Shown here: piece after piece, positions 54,301 through 60,330 of the stretch | Layout of the letters: every line of letters starts with the position of its first letter | Numbering within the stretch: position 1 is the first letter of the stretch | Origin: Eublepharis macularius | Lineage: Eukaryota > Chordata > Lepidosauria > Squamata > Eublepharidae | Assembly: GCF_028583425.1 (NCBI RefSeq) | Contig: NC_072797.1 | Span: 23,594,001 to 23,658,000, forward strand | DNA length: 64,000 nt | Direction of reading: 5' to 3' | Program-made: the position numbers and the translations under genes | Notes under the pieces: generated by a model | The model's database searches: none | Seen by the model: only the letters and a program-made list of their open reading frames with translations | What the model was told of the DNA's origin: nothing

Positions 54301-57300
54301 AACTGGGGCTGAGAGGAGTGACTTATGCAAGGCCACCTACTGAGCTCATGGCAGTAGTGGGATTCGAACCAGTAGAGTGCTGATTTGCAGCTGAACTGCT
54401 CCATGCTATAGCAACTCTCCAAAATGAAATCAGAAATGCTTCTGGCTAATTGTAACAGCTCAGCAAACCCTTGAATTGTACAGAAAAAGGGAGCTTTGAA
54501 TTGCTCCCTACCAGCTGGCTCACTAGTATAACAGCAAGCTTAACCCAGACAGATGCATCACAGCTAGGTGCCTTTCGCTTGGCCTCTCCACTTCCTTTGG
54601 AAACCAAACAGCAGCTCCTTTTCAAAGCAAAGAGCCAACCCCAGCTTTCCTGCACCAGTTTGTTGTTGGGAGAAGCTTTGGAAAAGTGGAGGATGCAAAG
54701 GCTTTGTGTCTGAGTGCCTGCTAGGAAGCAGCTGTCCCTGTCGTACTATGCCCAGCGTAGAACTTTCCAACATTGTTGTGATTTGCCTCGTCTCCCCATC
54801 GTGGTTGTGTTAATTGGTCCTGCCCCATAGTAGCCATTTTGTGGTGGCAACCACGACCTTTCTTCAGATTCCAATGTGCCTGCACAATCAGGTTGGAGAC
54901 CCTGGTAATAGTCTGTCTTTGGTTGCAACCACTGATTCTAACCTGCTAGAATCACTTGGGCTGTTTGTGGAAATGTGAGTTGCCATTTATATATTTTTGT
55001 ATATAAGGTTTTAAAAGGGATGTTGGAATGGGAATGAGAACACATAGACCAGTTCCACTCCTTCTAAAGCATTCACACCAAATCCCTAAAATGTATTTTG
55101 TTCTTGGGAGTGTGTGAAATAGGTATTTGGGAGCGTCTTTGGATAAGAAACTTAGGAAAATGCAGCTGCACGTTCAGATAATGTCCATACCGTGTGACTT
55201 GTCATCTTAACATCATCATATGACATTATGGTTAACAAAAAAAATGGTATTTTCAGATCTTAGAAATGTTGAAGGTTGATTATTTAATAATACAGCTTTA
55301 AGGAAAGAAGAGATAAAATTAGCAACATCCACTTCCTATAAAGCCATGTGTATACTCAAAACATAACCTATTGCCTCCTGTGTTGCTGCCGCAATGCCAA
55401 CAGAATTAGATTGTGTGAATTTTATGCATAGCATCAGAAACTTTCTCTTAGAGAGACAGAATGCTGAAAGTGCTTTCTTTAATTCTTGGAAATGATCTTG
55501 CCTTCTGTAATTTGGCAGTCTTGCTTTTAAATCCTTGTCAATATTTCTTCATTTAGAAGCTTCCCATCTCTTTCAGATTAACGCTAATAAAGACAAAGAC
55601 GCTGAGAAATGAGAGACCTTATTTGTTCAATTCATTGGCTGCGATGTCTCTTTCAGCTGCTTTTGAAACACTTGCTCTAGTAATCAATCATGCAGATCTT
55701 GTATATAGGATCGATACTGATAACTAGTTTTGGAAATAATTATAGGAAGAGCCACAACGGATCAGATCGGGGTTCTGTCTAGATTAGAGCAGTATCCTGT
55801 TTCTGGCAGTGTTCAGCTGTAAGCTTGAGGGCATAAGCTAATTGGCATCCTCCACCACCTCAGCAGGTGGGGCTCAAAATTATGCTGCTTCCCGAATATG
55901 TTTTGCTGTATGGTTAATATACAGAAATAGACCCAACCTCCAGGAATGGGTCTAATCTACCTATGAAGGCATCTGAAACTGGCAGTTTTTTATTTTTATT
56001 AGTATTATTTTTGCATTCTGTGGCAGCAAATTCCATATGTTAATTATACATTGTATAAAGAAGCGCCTTCTTTTCTAACCATATCCATGGGGGGGTGGGG
56101 AGGGGATTAGAAAGGAAGGCTACCCTGAGAGCCGGTGTGGTGCCAGACTAGGACCTGGGCAGTGGGGGGTGGGGGCAGGTTCAAACCTTCAATCTGCCAC
56201 AGAAGGTTGCTGGCTGCCTCGGGCAGTCATACACTCTCAGCCTAACCTACCCCACAGGGTTGTTTTGAGGGTGATATGGAGAAGAGAACGATATAAGCCA
56301 TTTTGGGTCCCCAATGGGGAGAAAGGCAGGGTATAAGTGAAGTAAATAAACGTATCGCTACAAGCCAAGGGTTAGATTTTATTGACTATTTCCTCAGATG
56401 GAAGGGGAACAATTTTTTGCTGATTTCTCTCCTCTCCCCCCCCCCCCCACTTCTTAATGAATATGCTCTAGAGTTCTTAGTATGTTTCACCCATGAAAGT
56501 TCCTCTGAGAAGTCCTGGGCAATTTGGTGTACTAAAGGGTGTCAGACTAGTACCGGGGAGACCCAGGTTTAGACCTCTGCTCGTTCATAAATCTCACTGA
56601 GTGAACCTTGTATTCTGTTTTAAGTCGATCCTATGGAAAATTTAATTCTCTGATTTTTCCCAGTCATCAGATCAGGTCCCTGCAGTATAGCAGCACAGGG
56701 GATGTAATCCTCGTTGTTTCCGGAAACTCTCAAGCAAAGGTCCTCGATCGAGATGGCTTCCCTGTAATGGAGTGTGTCAAAGGAGACCAGTACATCGTAG
56801 ACATGGCGAACACCAAGGTAAGCAGGAAATACTTCACTGGAGGAGACTTTTAGTTTAGCTGGGCAGCCCTGTTGGTCTGCAGTAGAACAGCTGGATTTGA
56901 GCCCAATGGCACCTTAGGGACCAACAAACTTTTCATGATATAATATTTCGAGAGTCCGAGTTCCCCTCTTCAGAAACGAATCCGGAGGGGAGATTCATTG
57001 TAGATCCCTTTTCCTGACTAGCAGATGCTGTAGACAGACTACCCTTCTGGAGCCTGTTTGTATGTTTTTCAGAAGCGATATCGAATCGATGTGATAACTG
57101 GGATAGTGCTGGAACATCATCTGTGTGCAATTCAGAATGAACACAAGGCTGCTCCAGAAACCTATGGCTTCGTATCAAGTTCTCCCCCTCCCACTATATA
57201 ACATATTGTAAAAATGTATCCTGTGTCCTGATGCCATTTTCAGAGGCAGCCCTGCATCTGTTGTGAAATGTAGTTGTTCTCAAACTCATGCTGAGTTCTA

Positions 57301-58660
57301 CAGCAACTGGGATTGCTGGGCACATTTGCTAACCAAAATCCAAATTCCTCTGTACTCTCTGGCTAGTATATACAACTTGTGAATGAGTGGGTTTCTTCAT
57401 TCATTTCAGTACAAGGGAGCAGCTCTCTGGGAGAGAGTATATTCCTTTCCCTAGACAGGCTGCTTCCTTCACTGAAGGAACTCTGAAAGCTGGACTCGGT
57501 GGAAGCCCTGGAATTGCCTTCAGCTTTGTGTTTTAGTCCTGTCTGTCACATGGGATGAACATGGACTGTTTATGTACAATTAAAATTAATAACTGGCATT
57601 CCGCAGTTGATGATCTTTGGCCAACTGGTGAGACAGGCTCTAGAGAGAACACTTTTACAACATTCTTCTAGATAATTAGCTTTTTTTAAAAAAAAAACAC
57701 CTCATTTGCTTGCTGACATTCATGTTCGTAAGATGTTTCTTTTGGCTTAGCAAAATGCGTAGAGAAAACTATTTAAAACGAACAGTTGTTATTCCTTGCT
57801 GCAAAATAATGGTGGCAGTCTCCTTTATAAATGTTAAGGCTTTCATTGCGATCAAGGGACAAGCGTGGTTATAATATGGTCCTATTAAATACTTGATAGA
57901 CATTGCCTAGTAATAGATAAGCTTCTAAAACGTTCACCATAGTGACTTGCGACCCGTTGAAACATCTATTAGTTTCACAGACTGACTTTGAAAGGACAAT
58001 GGAATATGCACTGCAAGAAATGGGCCTCTATTCAGTCTTGTTCAATATTAACCACATATCCTTTTCCCTAACCCAATCAGCGGATTGGGGAAATATAATT
58101 GCTAGTTGAAATGATTTCTTGTTTCTATAGTTTGTTGTAGAAGAATAGTGATCTATGTAGACATGAGGAGGTGAGAGTGAAGATATAACAAGGACTAGAA
58201 GAGTTTGAGCCAAGAGTCATAATCTTAGCTGGAACTATTGTGGCTTTATGGGGGAAGCTGTGACTCAGCGGTACATAGAACAGCTGCTTGGTATGTACAA
58301 GATCCCAGGTTCGATCCTGGGCATCTCCAGTCGAAAAGCTCAGGCAGTGGGTGATACAAAAGATCCCTGTGTGAGACCCCAGAGAGTTGTCAGTCAGAGC
58401 AGAGCCTAAGGCAGCTTAATATATTCTTCATGAAGCAGTCGCCAGGAATATGCCAGTGTAGTTAACAGTATAATGACTAAGATGTACTTGGACTGAAATG
58501 TCCAAATAAATAAAGACACCCAATCAGAGGTTCTACTAAAATCCTGGCTTCTGCAGTGCTTATCATTCTGTTTCCTTTCCCAGGGGCACACAGCAATGCT
58601 GAATTCAGGCTGTTGGCATCCCAAAATAAAGGAGGAGTTCTTGACATGTTCCAATGACGG
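24344..58660 (+). CDS. WDR70: WD repeat-containing protein 70, first 9 coding exons (gene continues beyond the right edge)
   Basis: WDR70 is a nuclear WD40 protein reported to act with the CUL4-DDB1 ubiquitin ligase in chromatin responses to DNA breaks. Exons: 24344-24368, 24832-24894, 26061-26144, 27751-27856, 28799-28982, 49667-49726, 51752-51885, 56664-56817, 58584-58660. They sum to 887 nt, about 295 residues in one frame; the family is about 650. Visible blocks are MGFSGFGKKARTF and AMFEQTRRTAVERSRK near the N-terminus, an acidic low-complexity stretch with two DELIGPPLPP-type motifs (residues about 95-154), then the first WD repeats with SALGLDPSGARLITGG and DYDVRFWDFAGMDAS, SLQYSSTGD, and GHTAMLNSGCWHPKIKEEF. 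The WD40 part is very close to remembered mammalian sequence; the acidic part is loose. Intron 5 is about 20.7 kb. Head to head with NUP155. Confidence 0.97.
24832..24894 (+). CDS. WDR70: WDR70 coding exon 2
   Basis: Encodes DAEPVAGPDPELAATMGFSG then F (63 nt). The acceptor follows CCTTATAG and the donor is GTGAGT. The PDPxLAxTMGFxGFG block is characteristic of WDR70. Confidence 0.95.
24930..25120. mobile_element. MITE family D
   Basis: Has CAATCTAAAGGTGGTGTCTG, AACTGATCTTCCAGCGACAG, GGATCAGTTCCCCTGTAGAA, TATACCCTCCTGAGATCCCC, AAAGTCTCCAGGAATTTCC and GGAGCTGGCAAC. It begins about 35 bases after WDR70 exon 2. Confidence 0.8.
25540..25770 (+). mobile_element. CR1-type LINE 3' end
   Basis: Has TTGCTAATGCTATGTCTTTG, a 22-base unit repeated three times (25614-25679), ATCTGCCTTGAGTCTCAGTG, AGAAAGGTGGATTATAAATG and a tail of ATAAATAAATAATAAATA. 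Confidence 0.75.
26061..26144 (+). CDS. WDR70: WDR70 coding exon 3
   Basis: Encodes GKKARTFDFNAMFEQTRRTA then VERSRKVL (84 nt). The acceptor follows TTACATAG and the donor is GTGAGT. Confidence 0.96.
26225..26455 (-). mobile_element. SINE family B
   Basis: On the plus strand it shows the reverse complement of the family tail: CTCTCCAATGGGGACCCAAA, CCTGTGAGGTAGGTTAGGGT, then GGCAGAGTGGGGATTTGAGC, CTGGGTCTCCCAGATCCTAA and CTAACCACCATACCATGCTG. Confidence 0.8.
26895..27110 (+). mobile_element. 5S rRNA-derived SINE
   Basis: Has GTACCAGGATAGTCCAGGCT, CATCAGATCTTGGAAGCGAA, GCAGGGTCAGCCTTGGTTAG, ATGGGATGGGAGATCACCAA, GGCAAACCATCTCTTTTAGT, CCACCTTAAGTCAGCGGCAA and a (AC)n-like end. Confidence 0.85.
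27751..27856 (+). CDS. WDR70: WDR70 coding exon 4
   Basis: Encodes EDREKEAAQKEEESGSHDA and a Ser/Thr-rich tail (106 nt). The acceptor follows TTCCTTCAG and the donor is GTAAGT. It is charged and low in complexity, and less conserved than its neighbours. The phase into and out of it is exact. Confidence 0.88.
27868..27965 (-). mobile_element. CR1-type LINE 3' end fragment
   Basis: The plus strand shows TATATTTATTCGTTTCGGTA, CTCCACTTTTACCCCAGTGG, GTGTCCCAAAGCAGCTTAAA, the reverse of a CR1-like tail. It starts 11 bases after WDR70 exon 4. Confidence 0.55.
28530..28690 (-). mobile_element. tRNA-derived SINE fragment
   Basis: The plus strand has CTCCAGCTGGCATACTCTCT, TCACCTCTTGCCTGATCATT, AAACTGGAGATGCCAGGGAT and TGAACTTGGGACCTTCTGCA, the reverse complement of the SINE at 58250. 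A family C half-site (AATCCTAAGAAGAGTTACTC) lies just left of it at 28470-28512. Confidence 0.7.
28799..28982 (+). CDS. WDR70: WDR70 coding exon 5 (acidic region)
   Basis: Encodes DSDSSESEDSSDEELIGPP, a second DDELIGPPLPPG, then a run of about 20 Glu/Asp-rich residues (184 nt, ending in phase 0). The acceptor follows CTTTACAG; the donor is GTCAGT, a weak but usable site. Confidence 0.92.
29146..29814 (-). CDS. Unrecognised open frame of 222 codons, antisense in WDR70 intron 5
   Basis: Starts at the ATG 29814-29812 (MQASEGCCSPAGGG); an in-frame stop lies about 40 bases upstream, so the frame cannot extend much. The first about 55 residues are Gly/Arg/Ser-rich and may reflect GC-rich DNA. From about residue 60 the composition looks like real protein: SFLQHPL-like start SPFLQHPLVKSYPYLAALFK, then FQITDIFKKDLLFFKCTYRE, PPNYYEFHCHCNIRG, and a C-terminus with QPQVRRAKSTQSLNYMNEPV and YPCPHPDTSKPDKNANLHT. 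I recognise no family, no signal peptide and no membrane segment. No poly(A) tail or target duplication is obvious. It could be a retrocopy, a single-exon gene, or an exon of an unknown gene. Not functionally assigned. Confidence 0.4.
   Translation of the reverse strand: MQASEGCCSPAGGGRSTARPRCSQDENCPRRGGNRGGGSGAGDPRPTGNFSSSSDSPFLQHPLVKSYPYLAALFKFHQKEIQSFQITDIFKKDLLFFKCTYREPPNYYEFHCHCNIRGEKGEDNETSIGQGKPGFELLSASEPWYHKILTAGINPGFSLELNQAYNRDVSTPISSLGTATLTFQPQVRRAKSTQSLNYMNEPVYPCPHPDTSKPDKNANLHT
30118..30378 (-). mobile_element. Sauria-type SINE, nearly full length
   Basis: On the minus strand it starts GAGGAGCCAGTTTGGTGTAG, TGGTTAACAGCAGCAGGACT, has a B-box-like GGTTTGATTCCCCACTCC, CACAGCTCTCTCAGAGCTCT, GTGGGGATAATAATAACATC, and ends ATATAAATCAAATGTTATTA. 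This is the tRNA-headed SINE order. Confidence 0.88.
32768..34348 (-). mobile_element. 5'-truncated L1 LINE with 12-base target duplication
   Basis: A minus-strand LINE-1 piece of 1581 bases. Its open frame (to 33147) encodes about 400 residues of the ORF2 C-terminal region: GGLQLPNIRLYYEAICLAWL near the start, and a C-terminal zinc-knuckle-like Cys/His cluster CWKCKKHEGSLYHMWWTC (C-x2-C-x8-H-x4-C). Endonuclease and reverse transcriptase are absent. A 3' UTR of about 370 bases ends in a poly(A) run (poly-T on the plus strand, 32769-32780). The insertion is flanked by CTGTACACTTTG at 32756-32767 and 34349-34360. The unbroken frame over about 400 codons suggests a fairly recent insertion. Confidence 0.92.
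34698..34749 (+). repeat. Short tandem duplication, about 26 bases twice
   Basis: Two copies of a unit with ACCTTGAATGCACTTT and TGTATAT, differing by one or two bases. Confidence 0.8.
35200..37080. other. WDR70 intron 5, unassigned part
   Basis: AT-rich; no exon, no long open frame and no repeat family I can name. Short runs of G at 35699-35709 and several homopolymers. Confidence 0.45.
37085..37165 (-). mobile_element. SINE family B head fragment
   Basis: Plus strand: GCAGAGTGGGTTTTTGAACC, TGATCCGAGCCTGACACTCT, AACCACTATACCACAGTGG, the reverse complement of the family head. Confidence 0.7.
37241..37265 (+). repeat. (CTC)n microsatellite
   Basis: Eight uninterrupted CTC units. Confidence 0.95.
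38508..38700 (-). mobile_element. CR1-type LINE 3' end
   Basis: Plus strand TATTTATTTATTTCAGTGTA, TTCCGCCCTCCCCACATTTC, CAGCAGGCTCAGGGCGGATT, ACAGGCACATGC and an A-rich remainder. The same block occurs at 59575. Confidence 0.7.
38868..39035. repeat. Dispersed repeat family A, mirrored pair
   Basis: GATGGGTAGCCTTATGAGTT, AGAAAAGAGCAAGAGTCCAG, GAAGAAGTGAGCTGTGGCTC, then AATTTTGTTAGTCTTATAGG and ACTCTTGCTCTTTTC in reverse. The centre looks deleted. Confidence 0.75.
39372..39391 (+). repeat. (TG)n microsatellite
   Basis: About ten TG units. Confidence 0.9.
39392..39770 (+). mobile_element. CR1-type LINE 3' end
   Basis: Has ACCCAGTGGAACGGCCTGCC, AAGGCGGTCAGGAGAGCCCC, GCAAAACGGAATTATTCAAA (CR1 ORF2 end), the 3' UTR with TAATCTGTCTTCAGTCTCCG and a tail of AACAAACAAACAAACC. 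Confidence 0.8.
40876..41039. mobile_element. MITE family E, long palindrome
   Basis: The ends GGCTGATTCCGCACATGTTG and CAACGTGTGCAGAATCAGCC are inverted. GATAATGCACTTTCA mirrors GGAAGTGCATTATC further in. It is 164 bases long and has no coding. Flanking duplication not clear. Confidence 0.85.
41045..43015. other. WDR70 intron 5, unassigned part
   Basis: Mixed-composition intron. Several open frames of 60-83 codons look random. No repeat I can name, no exon. Confidence 0.4.
43025..43288. mobile_element. hAT-like MITE with perfect 8-base target duplication
   Basis: 264 bases with CAGGGCTTTTTTTC at the left end and its inverse GAAAAAAAGCCCTG at the right. The inner arms are also mirrored over about 35 bases (GGCCCCGCCCCCTGATCTCC and its reverse complement). 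GTTACAGT flanks it at 43017-43024 and 43289-43296. The 8-base duplication and CAG..CTG termini fit the hAT superfamily. Confidence 0.9.
43295..43470. repeat. Palindromic MITE family C, two or more fragments
   Basis: TGCAATCCTAGACAGAGTTA with TCTAAGCCCTTTGATTTCAG, then AGGATTCTGAGGAGACCTGC and TTAGGATTGC. Confidence 0.65.
44275..44620 (-). mobile_element. CR1-type LINE 3' region
   Basis: Plus strand: TTATTGTACTGAAATATTTA, GCTCAAGATGGCTTACAAAG, GACCTGTTCCATAGTGGGGG and GGAGAAGGCTCTGGTGTC, the reverse complement of a CR1 end with its GLxxALP-like remnant lost. Confidence 0.6.
44780..45110 (+). mobile_element. CR1-type LINE 3' end
   Basis: GTGGAACAGCCTCCTGGAAG, GGCAGCTCAGGCTCTTCTGT, then AATGTTTAATTGTATTTAAC, GTTGGGCCCACTTTGGGTCC and a terminal TTTTAAATAAATAC. 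Confidence 0.7.
45300..45745 (+). mobile_element. CR1-type LINE 3' end, rearranged
   Basis: TCCAACCTGGTAGAACAGCC, ACCTGAGGAGGTTAGGAAAG (ORF2 end). Then a mirrored CR1 tail (TGCCTTTCTCGCTGAGGCTC, AAGATAGATCACACAGTGTA), then GTGTCTGTGAGGAACAACAG with ATAAACGAAGTAAATAA. Confidence 0.6.
45775..45965. repeat. Palindromic MITE family C, two copies
   Basis: First copy ACGCAGTCCTAAGCAGAGTT with AACAGGCTTAAAAGGTATAA. The second is a clear palindrome: GGGCAATTCTATGCAGACTT, CCAGTCTAAGCC against GGCTTAGGCTGGAGTAATTC and AAAAAATTGCC. Confidence 0.75.
46865..47065 (+). mobile_element. CR1-related fragment
   Basis: AATAATAGAGCTGGAAGGGA, CATCTAGTCCAACCTCTTGT, GCCTGGAGGAAAATTGTTTC. This TAGAxxTGGAAGGGACC...CTAGTCCAACC block is shared with amniote CR1 copies. 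Confidence 0.6.
47375..47585 (+). repeat. Dispersed repeat family A, degraded
   Basis: GCACGGTTAGTCTGTGACAG, CACTTGAAAGACTAGCACAG, TTATTGTGGCATAAGTTTTG, GATAAATTCATTGGTCTTTA, AGGTGCTCCAAGACTC. Confidence 0.65.
47615..47835 (+). mobile_element. SINE family B, diverged
   Basis: TGTCTAGGGAGACCCAGGGC, GCTCACCAGGTGAATTTGGG, GGGCCAGCTACTG, TTTGCAGGGATAACAGC and CATATACTGCCCAGTTTCTT, the family order with many changes. Confidence 0.55.
47840..49330. other. WDR70 intron 5, right part, unassigned
   Basis: No exon and no repeat I can name. Open frames are under about 100 codons and look random. A family C half-site (ACTTACTTCTGAGTAAACAT) lies at about 49350-49390. Confidence 0.4.
49667..49726 (+). 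CDS. WDR70: WDR70 coding exon 6
   Basis: Exactly 20 codons: HPVKKIPDSHEITLHHGTKT. The acceptor follows a run of ten T and AG, and the donor is GTAAGC. It lies about 20.7 kb after exon 5. Confidence 0.94.
49930..50400 (-). mobile_element. RTE/BovB-like LINE 3' end
   Basis: The minus-strand frame 50363-49953 reads LDQIKPEFSLEAKMTKTRLS, YFCHIMRKQDSLKTSIMLEK, VESSRKRGRPQMTWFDSIKE, then SVNDRTFWRSFLHRVT. This is the C-terminus of an RTE-clade reverse transcriptase (RLxYFxHxxRxQDSL...RKRGRP...DRxxWRxxxHRV). Everything upstream is missing. The 3' end is near 49950 with a GGTTTACTTCAGTCTAGA end. The right side holds a decayed three-fold repeat of about 60 bases with ATACCCTTGTGAATT. Confidence 0.85.
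50400..51745. other. WDR70 intron 6, unassigned part
   Basis: No exon seen before 51752 and no repeat I can name with confidence. A 103-codon open frame at 51440-51751 ends at the exon 7 acceptor and has no recognisable content. Confidence 0.45.
51752..51885 (+). CDS. WDR70: WDR70 coding exon 7 (first WD repeat)
   Basis: Encodes VSALGLDPSGARLITGGFDY, DVRFWDFAGMDASLQAF and RSLQPCE (134 nt). It contains the FWDF strand typical of a WD repeat. The acceptor follows TTTATAG and the donor is GTATAT. A MITE begins 35 bases after the exon. Confidence 0.96.
51920..52317. mobile_element. hAT-like MITE with 8-base target duplication
   Basis: 398 bases with TAGAGATGGGCAC at the left and GTGCCCATCTCTA at the right. 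The inside is rich in GGTTCGT/ACGAACC pairs and includes TTCCTAGGCAATGGGG. The flanks are CTAATAGC (51912-51919) and CTAATAAC (52318-52325), seven of eight bases equal. It begins 35 bases after WDR70 exon 7. The same family, in the other direction, is at 60331. Confidence 0.9.
52880..53085. mobile_element. MITE family D, reversed
   Basis: TATGGTTGCCAACTCTGGCT, AAATTTCTGGAGATTTGGGG, TGGAGCTTGGGGGAAGAGTT, CCTCCAGGGGAACAGATCTC, the reverse complement of the copies at 22195 and 24930. Confidence 0.75.
53850..54090 (-). mobile_element. SINE family B with inserted (TG)n
   Basis: Plus strand ACATTTCTCCCTAACGAGAA, AGCAGCTTACATTGTTT, ACCCTGTGAAGTAGGGTGGG, a (TG)n run at 53959-53981, TGTGGCAGAGTGGGGATTCA and CGCTAAGCACTGTATCACCC, the reverse of the family. 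Confidence 0.75.
54190..54420 (-). mobile_element. Sauria-type SINE
   Basis: On the plus strand the reverse complement: AATAGTAACAACTGTGCTTA, TACACTGCTCTTCTAGGCAG, CCCCACAATACAGCTGTGGA, GTGGGATTCGAACCAGTAGA (inverted B box), GCTGAACTGCTCCATGC. Confidence 0.8.
54430..56120. other. WDR70 intron 7, unassigned part
   Basis: No exon. A weak LINE-like block lies at about 55745-55990 (AGAGCCACAACGGATCAGAT, TTCTGTCTAGATTAGAGCAG). The rest is unremarkable. Confidence 0.4.
56125..56350 (+). mobile_element. SINE family B
   Basis: GAGAGCCGGTGTGGTGCCAG, GGCAGTCATACACTCTCAGC, CTAACCTACCCCACAGGGTT, GATATAAGCCATTTTGGGTC, CCCAATGGGGAGAAAGGCAG, then AGTGAAGTAAATAAACG. Confidence 0.8.
56515..56615 (+). mobile_element. 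SINE family B head fragment before exon 8
   Basis: GCAATTTGGTGTACTAAAGG, GTGTCAGACTAGTACCGGGG, AGACCCAGGTTTAGACCTCT. It ends about 50 bases before the WDR70 exon 8 acceptor. Confidence 0.6.
56664..56817 (+). CDS. WDR70: WDR70 coding exon 8
   Basis: Encodes HQIRSLQYSSTGDVILVVSG through MECVKGDQYIVDMANTK (154 nt, ending in phase 0). The acceptor follows TTTTCCCAG and the donor is GTAAGC. Confidence 0.96.
56850..56990 (+). repeat. Dispersed repeat family A after exon 8
   Basis: AGCTGGGCAGCCCTGTTGGT, CTGCAGTAGAACAGCTGGAT, GGCACCTTAGGGACCAACAA, ATATTTCGAGAGTCCGAGTT and CCCCTCTTCAGAAACG. It starts about 33 bases after the exon. Confidence 0.7.
57000..58250. other. WDR70 intron 8, unassigned part
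   Basis: No exon before 58584 and no repeat I can name. Confidence 0.4.
58250..58440 (+). mobile_element. tRNA-derived SINE
   Basis: The head GGGGGAAGCTGTGACTCAGC, GGTACATAGAACAGCTGCTT and a clear B box GGTTCGATCCTGGG resemble a tRNA gene. It then continues as GCATCTCCAGTCGAAAAGCT, GATCCCTGTGTGAGACCCC, AGAGAGTTGTCAGTCAGAGC, AAGGCAGCTTAATATATTC, which is a SINE body, so it is not a free tRNA gene. Confidence 0.85.
58584..58660 (+). CDS. WDR70: WDR70 coding exon 9 (last one in the window)
   Basis: Encodes GHTAMLNSGCWHPKIKEEFL then TCSND plus two bases (77 nt). The acceptor follows CCTTTCCCAG and the donor is GTGAGT. No following exon was found before the right edge. Confidence 0.95.
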
Positions 58661-58699
58661 GTGAGTGTTGCTGAGAGACTCTGCTATAGCATTAGAAGG

Positions 58700-58734
<35 letters not shown>

Positions 58735-58738
58735 TCCT

Positions 58739-58826
<88 letters not shown>

Positions 58827-58880
58827 TCCTTCCTTTCCTTTCCTTTCCTTTCCTTTCCTTTCCTTTCCTTTCCTTTCCTT
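58700..58880 (+). repeat. (CTTT)n then (CCTTT)n pyrimidine tract
   Basis: About 180 pure-pyrimidine bases: mostly CTTT units to about 58826 with one CCTTC interruption, then TTCC-rich CCTTT units to 58880, directly followed by ACAG. It begins 40 bases after the exon 9 donor. The long Lys/Glu/Arg and Phe/Leu/Ser open frames here are repeat artefacts. Confidence 0.97.
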
Positions 58881-59254
58881 ACAGAATTTAGGACAGAAGA
58901 CTGTGGGGTCATGTCATCTAGTGTCTATTATTAATGTCTGTACACATGAATATGTTAGCACATAATGGTAGACTAGCTTGTCATTATAGGAGTGAGTCTG
59001 GGGTTCCTTAGGCTTGGGCACTCTTTTGCTTTCTGTACAGCTTGGAAAATAACCATTTCTATATTTGTGGTAAACCATCGTCTCTTGGTACTTCCATGCC
59101 ACAAACTGTGCTTTGTTTTCCACCCTCCGTATCATGGTTTAATCTCTAGTGGCAGAAGATTAACTTGCAGTCTGTATGGGTGAGGGGAAGGGAGAGGCAG
59201 CGCACCAGGCCGAGCTTTGCCCCGGCTCATTCCTGTACAGACATACTGTTGTGT

Positions 59255-59485
59255 ATATGTGTAAAGTACCATAAAGTTGCAGCCAACACATGGTGACCCC
59301 ATAGGGTTTTCAAGGCACGAGACAGAACAGAGGTGGTTTGCCTTTGCTTGTGTCTGCCTAGCAAACCTGGACTTCCTTGGTGGTCTCCCATCCAAGTACT
59401 AACCTGCTTAGCTTCTGAGCCTGCTTAGCTTCTGAGATCTGACGAGATGAGATCAGGCTAGCTTGGGCCATCCAGGTCGGGGACA
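59255..59485 (-). mobile_element. 5S rRNA-derived SINE
   Basis: Plus strand TACCATAAAGTTGCAGCCAA, CATGGTGACCCCATAGGGTT, GGCACGAGACAGAACAGAGG, TCTCCCATCCAAGTACTAAC, CTTAGCTTCTGAGATCTGAC, AGCTTGGGCCATCCAGGTC, the reverse of the family. A short internal duplication (CTGCTTAGCTTCTGAG twice) lies at 59405-59435. Confidence 0.85.
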
Positions 59486-59574
59486 TACTGCTATAGGCTG
59501 TTATATGTGCATCCTGCCATAGTCTGCTTGGAAACTACAGTCTGTCATTGTTGAATCTAGTTTTCTCAAGCAAC

Positions 59575-59745
59575 ATATTTAATTTATTAGATTTATATTC
59601 TGCCCTCCCCATGCCAGCAGGCTCAGGGCGGATTACAATTTACATACAAATTTAAAATACATCTAACAATTCATACAATTTAAAATTACAAATTGTAAAC
59701 ATCCAAAGATTTAAAATACATACATATATATGATTTCTTGAACTA
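59575..59745 (-). mobile_element. CR1-type LINE 3' end
   Basis: TTTAATTTATTAGATTTATA, TTCTGCCCTCCCCATGCCAG, CAGGCTCAGGGCGGATTACA, then A-rich. Same block as 38508. Confidence 0.7.
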
Positions 59746-60330
59746 TATATGATTTCTTTCCAATCCTGTTGTCTTGAACTAGGAAGTGCAAGAGAGTTGT
59801 GGGACAAATGAAGGCTGGAATAAGGAGGGAGCACAGAAGCCTGTCCACTTTTGTAATGTCAAATTATGGTTTGACATTGTATGTGAACGGGCTCGTCATA
59901 TACCAAATCAAGATCTGAGTTTCCTAATATTCAAATTAACTATGGCTTAAAGAAGTTTCTTTCTGTTCATTTTCAATCTACTTAGCTCTCTGGTTTCTAT
60001 GATGCAGCACTCTCGAGAGGTGAAAAAAACAGCCATGACCACAAGGTGTCAGTTCAGACATTATGCAAAACTATAGCTCGGAATTCCACTTCATATTCTG
60101 GTTTCTGTTTTGCCATAACAAACCGTGGTTTGCCAATTCAGACATACTTCCGCTTGATTTACCTTTATGTGGCATGAAGCCTGAATTAAGCTGGAGAGAA
60201 TGGAAAGAAAATGCTACTTTTAAAGACAGTTACCCAGGACTAGATTCTCATATGTGACATGTCACATACACGGCACTCTCCCCCACCAGTTCTCAATAAT
60301 TTTTCCATTCAAGAGAGGGAGTGTCTTCAT

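Noticed and set aside
58250..58330. Possible tRNA gene
   Set aside because: A tRNA-like head with a B box is present, but it continues without a break into a SINE body found elsewhere in reverse.
58406..58912. Lys/Glu/Arg-rich and Phe/Leu/Ser-rich long open frames
   Set aside because: They are translations of the CTTT/CCTTT microsatellite.
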